NCBI RefSeq assembly: GCF_030272615.1
Contig: NC_081406.1
Span: 262,347,124 to 262,411,123 of the forward strand
Origin: Cryptomeria japonica
Taxonomy: Eukaryota; Streptophyta; Pinopsida; Cupressales; Cupressaceae
Direction: 5' to 3'
DNA length: 64,000 bases
The notes below the pieces were generated by a model. The model was given only the letters and a program-made list of their open reading frames with translations. It did not search any database and was not told the DNA's origin. The position numbers and the translations under genes are program-made. Below are positions 1 through 10,729 of the stretch, piece by piece (the stretch's first letter is position 1; every line of letters begins with the position of its first letter).

Positions 1-6
1 ACTTGT

Positions 7-228
7 AGGTCGGACTTTAAAGTCCGACCTATGTGTGATGTTTGTTTTGCTTGCAAATTGGACTTTAAAGTTCAACGTGAAAAGTTGTTCTTCCCACTTG
101 CACATCGAGCTTTAAAGTCCGATATGCAACTCATGATGTTTTTCTCTTGCACATCAAATTTTAAAGTCTAATGTGCGAGTATTGGTCTTCTTATTTGCAA
201 ATCGGACTTTAAAGTTCGACCTGCGAGT
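7..228. repeat. Palindromic minisatellite (GGACTTTAAAGTCC core)
   Basis: Five diverged copies of a self-complementary core, CGGACTTTAAAGTCCG, occur at about 50-bp spacing. The first copy, at 7-30, is a perfect 24-bp palindrome. Later copies near 57, 108, 160 and 205 carry one to a few changes, mostly C to T or G to A. Spacers share words such as CTTGCACATC. The array probably begins left of the window. Its function is unknown. Confidence 0.75.
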
Positions 229-270
229 TTTAGTCTAGTTTTTCCCCAAGTCCTTTTTATCTCCGAATTC

Positions 271-3200
271 TTGTTCCAATTGATGAAGTTTGCCCTTCTG
301 ATGCTGATAATCTTCAAAATAATAATGATTGGTATTGAATGCAGTACTTTGAAAATGTCTAAGCTTGCTCAAGGCAAATCAAAGCCTTCTTCAAGTCTGT
401 TAGAACCTTCACCAAGCAAGCCGCCTGCAAAGAAAATGAAGTACAAGTATGATAAATACTTGAATATGTTCCCCAAAAGCTCAGTTGAATCAAATATGAA
501 GGAAAATAGGGACACTGAGTTTGGTCATGTGGACATGCAAGAATTTCTTGATTGAGTTAAAAAGGCTCCATCTCATATGACACGCTTGATAAATTCAGAG
601 TTGCATAAGTATGCTTCCTTCCCGGTAGCAGCTCATGATCCAGACTTTATACTTGTAGTGGCAGATCATTTTGATCCTAATACAAGATTGGTGAAGGATG
701 CAGATAACAATGTTGTTATGACATTATACAATATTTTCTTTAACAATGTGTTCAAGGGTTCTCCAGTAGAAGAGGTAGCAGATGTAACCCAGGACAGTGC
801 TCAAGAGTATTATGATAAGAATGAAGAAAAATATAAGAAGATGATTAATACAATTTTCTTATCTTCAACTAGGGTATCCACTACTTCAAGATGGCCAAAA
901 TACTTGAACACATAAGTGATTTTAATGAACAATATAATGATATGGTTACTATGCTTTCTCGAGTAAAAGGTCTGAGAGATTCTCATTACTTACAAAATTG
1001 GATGTGTTATTATATGAGGATAATTAGGAAAGGGACTACCAAAATTGATTGGGGAGAGCAAATTAGTGATGCATTATGTGCACAACTAAAGGAGGTTAAA
1101 ACAAAACTAAAATTCTATATGACCTCATACCTTGTATATGCAGTCACCTCCATGAGGCAATATCCAGGTTTGTCTACCAAGGGTGATAGGAGGCTAGTTC
1201 TAGTGTGGGATTATTATTACTAACTTACAATTAATAATTAGAGAAGTCACTTCAGAAGGGTTAATGATGCCTTCTTTTCTATTTGGAAGTGTATGTTTGA
1301 TAAAGGGTTAGAGAAGAAAAGACTTTTAGAAGCATCATACAACAGAGTTTCTTTCTTTGGTTGCGTATTCCTTCAATTTCCTACTTTTACATATATCCGC
1401 ATAGGATGTTTTTCAGGTAAACCATTCATGCTAACAAGGTATCCTTTGGATAAAATTTTCCTCATGGAATTATGTCGACAATTGATTCATGTGCATAAGA
1501 GGCAATCACGGGCTCATAAAACTGACCTCAAATTTCTAAAATCCATCGGCTGATATTCAGTGTTGACTAACCCAAAGGCCAAAAATATGGAAGATGAATT
1601 GCAATGGGTCACTATGAGGAGGTTCAAAGATCATGATAATTTTGATTTCCATGAGATGAAGAACAAAATCAAAAGGAGCTATACACATGTATATCGTCTT
1701 GAAGATGTCTGGGCAGATTGTGAAGACGAGGAAGATGTAAGGAGGATGGATTTCAGTCGCCTTACTTTGGAATAGATTGAGAACCTAAATTTGGCTAAGA
1801 TATCATACACAATGGAAGATACTAATGACATAGTGGACCCAGTCTACTTTGAAAGAAAGATTGTTGATTCTCCCTTGCTACTCATCCAATGGTCCAAGAA
1901 GGAAAGTAAGTCTATTGCCCAAAGAATTGCTCCTATTTTGGCTAATACTAATTCATGGTTATTGAAAAAGGGGATTAGAATGAAGCAACTTCCTCCTAGT
2001 TTTGGTGATAATGATAGTGATGGTCCAATCGGCAAAACATCTGAATTAAGGACCAGGAACAAAGAAGATGTGTAGGTCCTATCGACAATCCTTTCACTAA
2101 AATCTAAGGGAAAAGGGCCAAAGTTTAAATTCACGGTCAAAGGTTCAAAGAAAGGTGAAGCTTCACCAGCTTCACAAGCAACATCAAAGGATCCTGAACA
2201 ACTAGCTACAAATGAACCAAAAAAAGAACAAGTAGAAGGAGAGATTCCTCATGAAGAGGAAATGCAAGAATGATAAGAATCAACTCAACAAGAAGAAAGT
2301 ACTACCCCCACTGCTTCACAGGTATCAAACCCCACACAAATTGTCATTCATTCTATTGAATCAGATTCAGATCAAGAGGTAGAAGAATATGATGATGAGG
2401 GGTTAAATATAGAATTACCACAAGAGGAGGGTGATCAGGAATATGTTACATTGTCCAACCTCCCAAGTTTTGATGATGTTCCTACATACATTATTGAATC
2501 TTCAATTCAGGATTTTCTTGAATCTTTGGAGAAAATAGTTGTAGAGAAATAGTCAATTTCCCTACCTTCTACAACTATCATGGTTGAAGTTCCACCTATT
2601 GTAAGTACCATTGTTACTACTAAAACACCATCAATGGTTGTAACCACAGTTGTTTCAGGGGAGGCACCAATAACGACTATTGTTGCTTCATTAGAGCCAC
2701 CATCCATTACCACAACCGTAGTGCAAGTAATTCCATCTTCTGCTACTACATCATCAAGTCAAAATGTGTCTCAGATGCGGATGACTACTCAGAAGGAGGC
2801 CACAACTCCAACCACCAAAGCAGATCTTCCACCATGGATGGATGTTGTGGTACTTAAATGGAAGAAACAAGTGATTTCACCAGATGACTTTGATTTCGAG
2901 CAATTAGTTCTATCCAAGGCAAAAGGGACTAAAAAGACAAAGATTGTTTCTCGAGTGTTGGTGGATCTTGCTACAAAAAGAAAATATGCTGAGGTTATGG
3001 TGCCATCTTCAGATAAAAACAAGGATAATATCCAACCTGCAGATTATACTATGCAGACTATAGAACTTGGTGTGGAGACACATGAGAGTGTCAAGTTAGA
3101 CTCTCAAACTACTTTCAATTCTCTTGTGCATAGGTTTGATCAAGAAAGAGATGAAAATAATGAATGGAAGTAGAAATGTGAGCAGCTGACCAGTGTGCTT

Positions 3201-3983
3201 GTCAAAGTCACACAATCTTCCCAGGAGGTTGGGCCTATTGTTTCCTCAATTGATACCGAGGCTATCAAAAAGGTGGAATAGGTGGGTGTCAAGGTTCAAG
3301 TCATGGATGAATGGATTGATCATTTGAAATCAGAGGGCCCTCTTCTTTTGGATTCAATGGTCAAGTTATTGATGGATTTTAAAATTATTCAATGTCAGAT
3401 GCAAGGTATCAAAACCACTTTGACCAAAGAAATGGAAGATATTGAAAACAGTATAACTCTTTGGAGCAAAATGGAAGATTTCAAGATTGATGTTCTTGTA
3501 GAAAACAAGGTAATAACGACACAAAAGAAATACATCCAAATTTTTTCATTATTATCTCATAAAGGTAAAATAATAAGGCCAACAATCTCATAAATAGACC
3601 AAGAAAAGAAAGAATGTGATAATTTAATTGATCAGATTTTGGCAAGGATAGAAGAGATTCCTTTTTGCTTGTATGATGAGAGTCAAAAACTAATATCTAG
3701 TGAGAACATCATACAATAATTTCTTTCCCTAATTACTCACTGGGCAGAAAAGGACTTCTTATTGAATGCATTTGATAAACTGCTTGAGATACAGGTTAGT
3801 TTTGAGGTTCTTGCCTTAATGATGAAAGATGGAAGAAAGAAGTATGTGAAAGTTGGAGATGCAGTTTCTAGAGTTCACGTCATCACTAGTTCTACCACAA
3901 TGCCAGACAAAGCTGAGATGGAAGCTGTTTTGGCTCAGTTCGAGGAATTCAAGAAAATCAATAAGGAGGAGAAAGATGAATAA
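271..3983 (+). pseudogene. Long degenerate ORF, unknown TE-associated family (copy 1)
   Basis: A reading frame of about 1,200 codons is broken by roughly ten in-frame stops and one frameshift near 891-915. From 891 to 3983 every open segment is in one frame. The first third looks globular, with a FDPNTR motif and, near 1410-1490, YIRIGCFSGKPF followed by a block ending ELCRQL. Those motifs match the two minus-strand pseudogenes at 20206-23776 and 26856-30038 (RVYGFGGRPYLLP ... EIVRQL), so I place it in the same family. The middle (2080-2800) is rich in Glu, Ser, Thr and Pro; the end (3180-3983) is helical and charged and probably coiled coil. No polymerase, integrase or transposase motif is visible. 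Element A inserted 28 bp past its last codon. The function is not recognised; the family resembles the plant transposon-associated proteins found beside retrotransposon genes. Confidence 0.6.
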
Positions 3984-4011
3984 AGTGTCTCCATTGACAC
4001 TATCCTTTCAT

Positions 4012-4782
4012 TGTTAGGATTAATGATAGTGCCAAATATACGAGGAGGGGGGGGGGGGTGAATCAGTATTTAACTGATTAGGAGAATATTTAACCTTATT
4101 AAGTATTTCGCATTCCAAAACAGTGTCTTAGTAAACAAGAATTAATGCAGTAAATAGGAACAGTAAAGACAACATAGAAAACATACCATAACACAAGATG
4201 TTTAACGAGGAAACCCGGTGTGGGAAAAACCTCGGTGGGATTTGTGACCCACAGTATTCACTCATTGGCCAATGAATCGATATTACTTACAATGAGGGGC
4301 CTGGACATGCAGGAAGACCAACTGCCTAGAGCTCACTGCTCAATCTACAAAATGGAAGTCTCACTGACTTACAAAATGGATTATGAAAATCCAATATAAT
4401 GTACTACTACAATTCAGCTTCTGTTATGCCAGGTTCAATACCGGTTCAAGCTCATACTATAATCATAAACCTTATACAAGATCTGCCTTAATATTCGCTC
4501 ATCACTTCTACCATGTGTCCATCCTTACAAAATGATTTACAAGATCTCATACATATATGAGTCTATTACAATATGCCATGTTGGCTTTACAAAAGATATT
4601 TACAATTAAATATAATAAACAAAAGTTTATTCCTATCATTTGGGGTGCCGATATACATTGTTGTCGCTGTCGGCGAAGTGTCTGCCGGTGCCGGTGCCTG
4701 CTGGTGATTTACCAAATGAATTCCACAAGATTTCCATCAATGAAAACACCATCATTTCTCACTAGAGTGTAGAATGCCAACA
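4012..4782 (-). repeat. 3' LTR of element A
   Basis: On the minus strand it begins TGTTGGCATTCTACAC and ends CTATCATTAATCCTAACA, giving TG...CA ends and 771 bp. The same sequence recurs at 32186-32990 and 38044-38847, and as two pieces at 31912-32185 and 38848-39349. A run of G/C near 4048-4058 varies in length between copies. Confidence 0.92.
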
Positions 4783-4797
4783 ATCTCCCCCTTTGGC
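4783..4797 (-). other. Polypurine tract of element A
   Basis: The minus strand reads AAAGGGGGAGAT directly before the TG of the 3' LTR. This is the expected primer site for plus-strand DNA synthesis, and the same tract precedes the 3' LTR of element B. Confidence 0.85.
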
Positions 4798-4985
4798 ATT
4801 GATGGCAACACTCATGAGAAAAATCCAAAAATCTGTTTCCAAAAATGAAGTTCGAAAAGTTACCGAAAATGTGTGCTCCCCTTGAGCAGATGATCTCCTT
4901 TGATTAGCCATTTTTCTCTGTCTACTACTCCCCCTTTGACATCAATGATAAAGGTTGTCAAAAATTGTCAAATGAGTGCAGAATA

Positions 4986-7145
4986 TCACCTTGAAGTTTG
5001 TAACAGGCTGGTTACAATCTGAAATAGGTCAGCCAAAACCAAGTTTAAACTTTGTATGAATTTGTTGCTGTCCTTCATGGTTGCCTCAATTATTTGTATT
5101 GTACCTGTGAGATGATGCATATGCTCTTCCGGTGACTTCTGCCCTTGAATTAATGCCTCAGAGATCTCTTTCCATAGAGAGATAAGGTTATCTAATTTAG
5201 GACCAAGTTTGTGCTTAGGCTCTCTAGCTTTTGCCTTGATCCTTTCTTTCTCCTTCTCTAATTTCTCCATCTTCTCCTCAAATCCTACTATCTCTTGCTC
5301 AATAACTGATATAGGTTCAGATGAACCAATGATATTATTAGCTATATCATCTATCTCCTTTTGTACTGTGCTTATTTTCTTTTCAATATCCTGTGTTAAC
5401 AGATGTGGCTTGCATGTGTCCCTGTACAGTTCCTTGTTTTATTTAGTGCCGATAAAAGTGTGTTAATGTGTTCCATGCACTTCTTTATTATTTACTCAAA
5501 GAATTTTTCTTTTTCCTTTTCCATTTTCTCTTTGAATGTTTCCTCATTTTGATCAACTATTAAAATATTTCCATAAATGAATTTAGACAATGTGTCTAAC
5601 TAACTTAAAGAATCCTTTACTTGATCTAAATTGCATTTTGGTGCAATCATCTTAAGAATAGGAATAGTGTCATCAATTGCCTTATAGGCCAATGCATTGC
5701 AATCTGTTATCTTCTTTATTGAGTCTAGAAGTACTTCAGTCACATTTGTAGGTCTGAATTCGCTCAGTGAAGTACTAGATGTCTGACCAAATACTTTTAC
5801 TATCTCAGTGCTTGCAGTACTAGCAACCAATTTGCTTGAATCAACCTCCGGTGGATCAGTCTGAGTTTCCATTTCAACTAGCAATGGTTTAGGCTTCTCA
5901 GTGATTACCAGTTTCGCTACCTCAACATGTATTTGTGCTTAAACCGGTTTCTCTATTGGTTTCTCTGTATTATCTACTGTCGGTATCTTTGTGTTATCCA
6001 CTGCCGATATCTCTGTCTCTGTCGGTTTTACTGTGCCAGCATCTACACTACCAGTATTTGTTCCACTGTCCAAAGGTTTCTCTGTATGCATTGTTTTCTC
6101 TGTTTTCTCTTCTTGTATTCCAACCTTAATATTTTCTGTCAGTTGCTTAGTGTTATTAATATTATTTTTCACTTCAGTACTATCCTTGTCCACTACTATG
6201 TTCACTTCCTGAGTATCAATGTTCATGGTAAATAATTTTTTTGACTCGGGGTTAGTGTCCTCATGTGTTGTGTCAACATTTTCAGTAGCCGATATGTTAT
6301 CAGTCTGTACCGGTGGAGTAACTAAAGGTGGTGGTAGGTTGTCAGTTACTTTTATGCGCGGTAATCCACCAACTTTACCTTTTCCTTTGTCTCTGTCCTT
6401 TTGATAAACCTTGAAAGTTTTCTTAGGTCTGTTCAACTCTTCGTATTTTTCCTTCTCTACAAAAAAGATGTCCCACTTGTCTGTTATTTCCTCAGCAATT
6501 TCATTGACTCTACTAGTCATTAGGCTTACATGCTAGTGTCCACTTGCAAAAACTGATCTGTTAGCTTCGCTAATTTGTTCATCAATTTCCTCTATAGAGT
6601 TAACCGAATGTACCGCTAGAAGTTTTTCAATCTTTAGTTTCTTGTTTAGCTCCATAACTACAATTCTCTTTGCATCTAACCTCCTGTACAATTCATTTGG
6701 CAAATCATCTACAACTTCTATTAATACTTTCTTGTATATGTCAAGATGTAGAATTATGCTATTCTCAATACTTTCCTTTTTTGCATTAGTGAATGAATTA
6801 TACAGGTTGCTAACATTTGATAGTTTGTCATCATCAGTGATTTCACTCAATAAGTTATCCAGAGGTGGTATAACTTGTTTTTGTTTCTTCTTTGGTGTCA
6901 ACTTCTTTGTCGATGGTCTCACTGCCTGTTGCTTCTTTGGTGATTTTGCAAACTGAATCTAGCCAAAGAATATAAATTCTAGGGTCTTCAGCATAAGAAA
7001 CACTTTTTGGAATTTTAGAAAAAGCACCTACGGAATCATCTTGTTTCGCTATCTCAGGAATGATCTTAAAAATGGGCCTAGGGTGTTTCACAACTTCCAC
7101 AACAGTAGGGTTTGCAATAAATTTTGGAGCAGAGGAAGAATCCAT
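4986..7145 (-). pseudogene. Second ORF of element A (unknown function), deleted and broken
   Basis: This is a broken copy of the 1098-codon ORF of element B. Segments at 7145-6855, 6922-6533, 6520-5939, 5884-5600 and 5270-4986 align in order with B. Two internal deletions are visible. One joins B residue ~59 (AEDPRIYI) to ~123 (WLDSVCKIT). The other joins about residue 137 to about 478 at a shared GAAGCA/AAGCA word and shifts the frame. The C-terminal coiled coil reads through the position where B has a stop (FIQSLNLVLADLF), ending about 18 residues later at 4986, so the ancestral protein was slightly longer than B's. The product is unknown; it is not a known gag, pol or env. Confidence 0.8.
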
Positions 7146-7285
7146 TGGAAAAATACCTTAAGCTGCATGATAATGGTTGAGTGCTTAAGAGAAATCGCTT
7201 CACTTCTTCACCTTGGATGCCTTCGCTTGGATTTCGTGCTCTCTGAAAGTTTGAATGCTTGGTGAATTGAAAAAGAGAGAAAACC

Positions 7286-7304
7286 GATGATTTATAATGT
7301 CTTT
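7286..7304 (-). promoter_or_regulatory. TATA-like box before second ORF of element A
   Basis: The minus strand reads ACATTATAAATCATCGG about 150 bp before the ATG of the second ORF. The same box and following leader (TTTTTCAATTCACC...) are kept in element B near 36700. The second ORF may therefore have had its own promoter rather than relying on the LTR. The position and conservation are seen; promoter activity is inferred. Confidence 0.5.
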
Positions 7305-7461
7305 TCTTCCAACAACCACATTAAATGCTCGTCGGTTAAGTGAAACTTAACACATGCTGGTAGAGAAGAAATCTATCTTCTCACCATCTATCGAGGGTAA
7401 TTTGCATGATGTTCAACTTGCTGCAATACCCCCAAAGGGTTACTTCTCCAGGAGTAATACT

Positions 7462-7934
7462 CTATTCTACCGGTGAAGGAATAGTCTTATCAACATTTTG
7501 ATCTGTCTTTCTAATCCATTGTCTTGAAAATTGTTGCTTTACCTCATCAAACTTCTCTTTGCCTTTCAAACTGGGTCCTTTATTGTTTGCCGGTGAAGTC
7601 TTGCTTCTACAAAATTTTGCAATATGTCTAATCTTGTTACAAGCATAACAAGTCACATTATTATTTTGAATAGCCTTTCCATATCCTATGCTGGTTTGTG
7701 TTCTGCATTGATTAGATAAGTGCCCAAATCTTCCACAAACATAACATCTTACATTCATTCTACAGTTTTATGAATTGTGACCAATTTTGTTGCATTTGGA
7801 ACATTGACAGGTGGGTGCATTAATGTTCTGATTATTTCTAGATCTACACTGATTTTCTCTATGACCATACTTGTTACAATTAAAGCATTTCCCATTAAAT
7901 TTGTAAGCATTAGGTTGTCTTACCGGTTTACTGT
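7462..7934 (-). pseudogene. gag: gag (nucleocapsid end) of element A, part 2
   Basis: This is the zinc-knuckle end of the gag-like ORF. It contains CYVCGRFGHLSNQC (CX2CX4HX4C) and CYACNKIRHIAKFC, preceded by two more knuckles near 7770-7900, one of them damaged. Such CCHC knuckles bind RNA in Gag of LTR retrotransposons. The reading frame is cut at 7934 by the CACTA element. The coiled-coil part continues at 31240-31867, where the sequence joins smoothly when the CACTA element and one TGT are removed. Confidence 0.85.
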
Positions 7935-8150
7935 CACTAATACTTTTGGACTAGATTTTCGACTGAGGTTTCCGACGGAGAAGGTATATTGTGGCCAAAT
8001 TTGATTTTTTTTTGAAAAAATGCCCGCATTCGTCGTAATTCCAATGGAAATTTCCCATTTGGTTTCGACGAAGAAGGCATTAGCAATGAGAATTTTCTTT
8101 TTTTTCAAAAAATTGCTTGCGTTCGTCGTAATTCCGATGACATTGACCAT
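7935..8150 (+). repeat. Left terminal inverted repeat and subterminal repeats of CACTA element
   Basis: The terminus CACTAATACTTTTGG is followed by two copies of TTCGTCGTAATTCC (near 8029 and 8121), each after a T-rich and A-rich stretch. The right end holds the related motif on the opposite strand. Subterminal repeats of this kind are binding sites for the TnpA-type protein in En/Spm elements; that role is inferred here. Confidence 0.75.
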
Positions 8151-8341
8151 TACAAAATAAAATAAGAGGTGGGGAATTCATTTGTGAATTGCAATCCCGC
8201 GTAGGCATCCGTGGTGAATTCAACCCCCAAGAACATCAAACCTGCATCGAAGGCAATCCCACATAGGAGGTAGATTCAAATTGCCCTAGTTTTTAGTTTC
8301 ATGTTGCAAAAAATATACATGTGGTGGTTAATTGTCCTAGT

Positions 8342-9134
8342 TTAATCTCGTAAAACCATATAACTGTGATTGAGGAGTGAGCGTTCAATTTTGTAGCAGC
8401 AATCCCTTCCTCCCGTATGCACGCGTGTTGATTGTTCAAATGAGATCACATCTCTTTGCGGCATCGTATCAAACAATTCATGAGCCTTGTCCATGTTTCC
8501 ACATTTTGCATTCATGTCGAGCAGGGCATTTGCAAGTACAACACCTAACAAAATTCCTCTATCCATTATGCTTTGATGGATGTCCATACCATGTTCCAAA
8601 GCTCCCATTTTTGCACAGGCAGGGAGGATGCTGGCAAAGGTTGTGGAATTTGGATTTATGCCTTCCAATTTCATTTGCTTGAAAGTGTCCAAAGCCTTTT
8701 CGACAAATCTATTTTGTGCATATCCAACAATCGTTGCAGTCCACGAGACAACATTTCTTTCAAGCATTCTATCAAACAGTTCATTTGCCTTGTCTATGCT
8801 TCCACATTTTGCATACATGTCTACCAGGGCAGTTACAACTACAACATCTGACAAAATTTATCTATCCTTTATGCTTTGATGAATGTCCATACCCTGTTCC
8901 AAATCTCCCATTTTGGCACAGGCAGAGAGGATAGTAGCAATGGTCGTGGAATTTGGCTTTACACATGCTGATTGCATTTGCTTGAAAGTTTCTAAAGCCT
9001 TCTCAACAAATCCATTTTGTGGAGTTGCAACTACATCTGACAAAATTCCTCTATCTTTTATGCTTTGATGGATGTCCATACCCTATTCCAAAGCTCCCAT
9101 TTTGGCACAGGCTGGGAGTATGCTGGCAAACGTA
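8342..9134 (-). pseudogene. PPR gene fragment (PLS class) captured by CACTA element
   Basis: The reading frame encodes tandem pentatricopeptide repeats, for example LVDMYAKCGSIDKANELFD and NVVSWTATIVGYAQNRFVEK, in the layout of plant organelle RNA-binding proteins. It begins inside a repeat near 9134, has an in-frame stop near 9083 and another at 8858-8860, lacks part of a repeat around 9030, and ends at 8342 after a non-PPR tail (about 35 residues). No transit peptide, E or DYW domain is present. It sits about 400 bp from the left end of the CACTA element, opposite in strand to the transposase genes. That fits capture of a host gene piece by the transposon. Confidence 0.85.
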
Positions 9135-10729
9135 ACTAAAGAAATGCAATGATCAGCTCCAAAGACATCAAACCACTACTAAAAAAATTGAGAGTCTAAA
9201 ATATGATAGGGAATAGTGTGAGTTGTCTTGAAATAAAATATTTTATTTTCAATTTCAACTAAAACATAATTACTCAACCATTTAATGTTATTAATAAGTG
9301 TTTAATTTATGAAAGAGATAAATGGTTGGCCACAAGTACATGAGTTAGTAAATGCACACAAATAAGTGAATTTGATATTCAAAACTATCTACAATGAATT
9401 CAATTCTTGTCCATTAGTCATTTATGTTTGCAATAAGCATCTTTCTTTGTTTTTCTTAATCTTTATTCATAGTTATGTGCATATTTCACATTCTATAATT
9501 AGGATATCAATTGCTATGGTTGAACACTAGCATGATGTTTGTGTTGTGGTATAGATGTGTGGAAACACAATTATGGGATTGTTATATTATAGAGATCATA
9601 AATCTAGATATCACATATTAGTTCTAGCTCTTCTTGGATTGAGTCTAAAGTTGACATATAGTCATAAAGCCATTATTAGCAGATCTATCCATTTCTAGTA
9701 AAGACAATTGAGAAAGTCATTTTAATATTGAGAGTTTCTTATCTATTTACCTATTTATCATTATTAAGCCATAATATTTAGGTCTATTTATCTCTCTTGC
9801 AAAACCTCTGTAAGTGTCCTAGATTGTCCCTACTATTCACTCTTCAATTAAATAGTGGAGTTTTAAAGATTTGTTGCACAAGATGGTGTTGAACATATCA
9901 ACAAGGCTAGCATGGAAGGCATGTTCAAGCTTCCACTTGTACAACTTACAACAAATGATTTGTTGATATAAGAAATTCTTGAAATAGGAATACAATCGAA
10001 AGACAAGTAAGTACATACAAACCTCCTCAATTGAAAGTAAAATCTGTGTATAAAAATAGTACATTGAATCCCAATCCATAAACACAATAGAGATACTGAT
10101 GGAGACTTAATTTGATGCAGCATGTCGCACCAAAGTTGTTAGAGTATGCTAAGCTAGTACATAATGTTTCCTAAAGCCACATTAGTATTTTACCCAGATC
10201 ATTATCTACCAAAACTAACTATAGTAATCCTTTTGAGGATTCATTTCATGGTGCTAGATCTTCATTTAGTTCCACTTCTTGTTGGAGAAAAGAATAGTTA
10301 TTTCTTGAGGTAGATGAATATCACATCAACAAAGGAGAAGACCCTTTCTAGAATATAACAAATTCTACTCCAACAAAAGATCATGGGGGTTTCACTAGAG
10401 ATATTGAATAAGAGATAGACTTCTACTGCTGCATTAAAAGCATTGGCATGTTCTTCATTTATTGATGTAAACTCTCTGTGACGCTACCACAACCAACAAA
10501 GGTGTAAAAAGTTGTTTGCAATGCATGGATTTTTAGGATTGTCCTTTGAGAAAACATAATTAAAGTATGGAAGTAGGATCTACCAGCTCCTGAGGGAATC
10601 TTGATGAAAAATAACTGTAAAATATTTGGGCGAGCTTATATGCAAAATAAGCAAACTAGAAATCTAAATTCAATAAGATGCTCTGTTCAATGATGAAAAT
10701 TTCTATTTTCTTGCTAGTGAAGAAAGACC
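9135..10729. other. No gene seen (CACTA interior, left)
   Basis: This is AT-rich sequence between the PPR fragment and the transposase gene. Short ORFs here overlap on both strands and show no recognisable protein. The promoter and 5' leader of the transposase gene probably lie at its right end. Confidence 0.6.

Larger units (their letters stand above)
4012..7934 (-). mobile_element. LTR retrotransposon A, left segment (3' half)
   Basis: This is the 3' half of a minus-strand LTR retrotransposon: 3' LTR, polypurine tract, remnants of the second ORF and the zinc-knuckle end of gag. It is cut at 7934 by the CACTA element and resumes at 31240. The 5 bases before it (4007-4011, TTCAT) are repeated right after its other end (39350-39354), which fixes the full extent as 4012-39349. 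Without the two insertions A is about 5.4 kb. It has no protease, reverse transcriptase or integrase, so it would need enzymes from another element. Confidence 0.9.

Noticed and set aside
1844-3022. Minus-strand ORFs within the 271-3983 pseudogene
   Set aside because: They are antisense shadows; the plus frame keeps one register over 3 kb and matches the other family copies.
8377-9068. Plus-strand ORFs over the PPR fragment
   Set aside because: They are antisense shadows of the clearly recognisable PPR frame.
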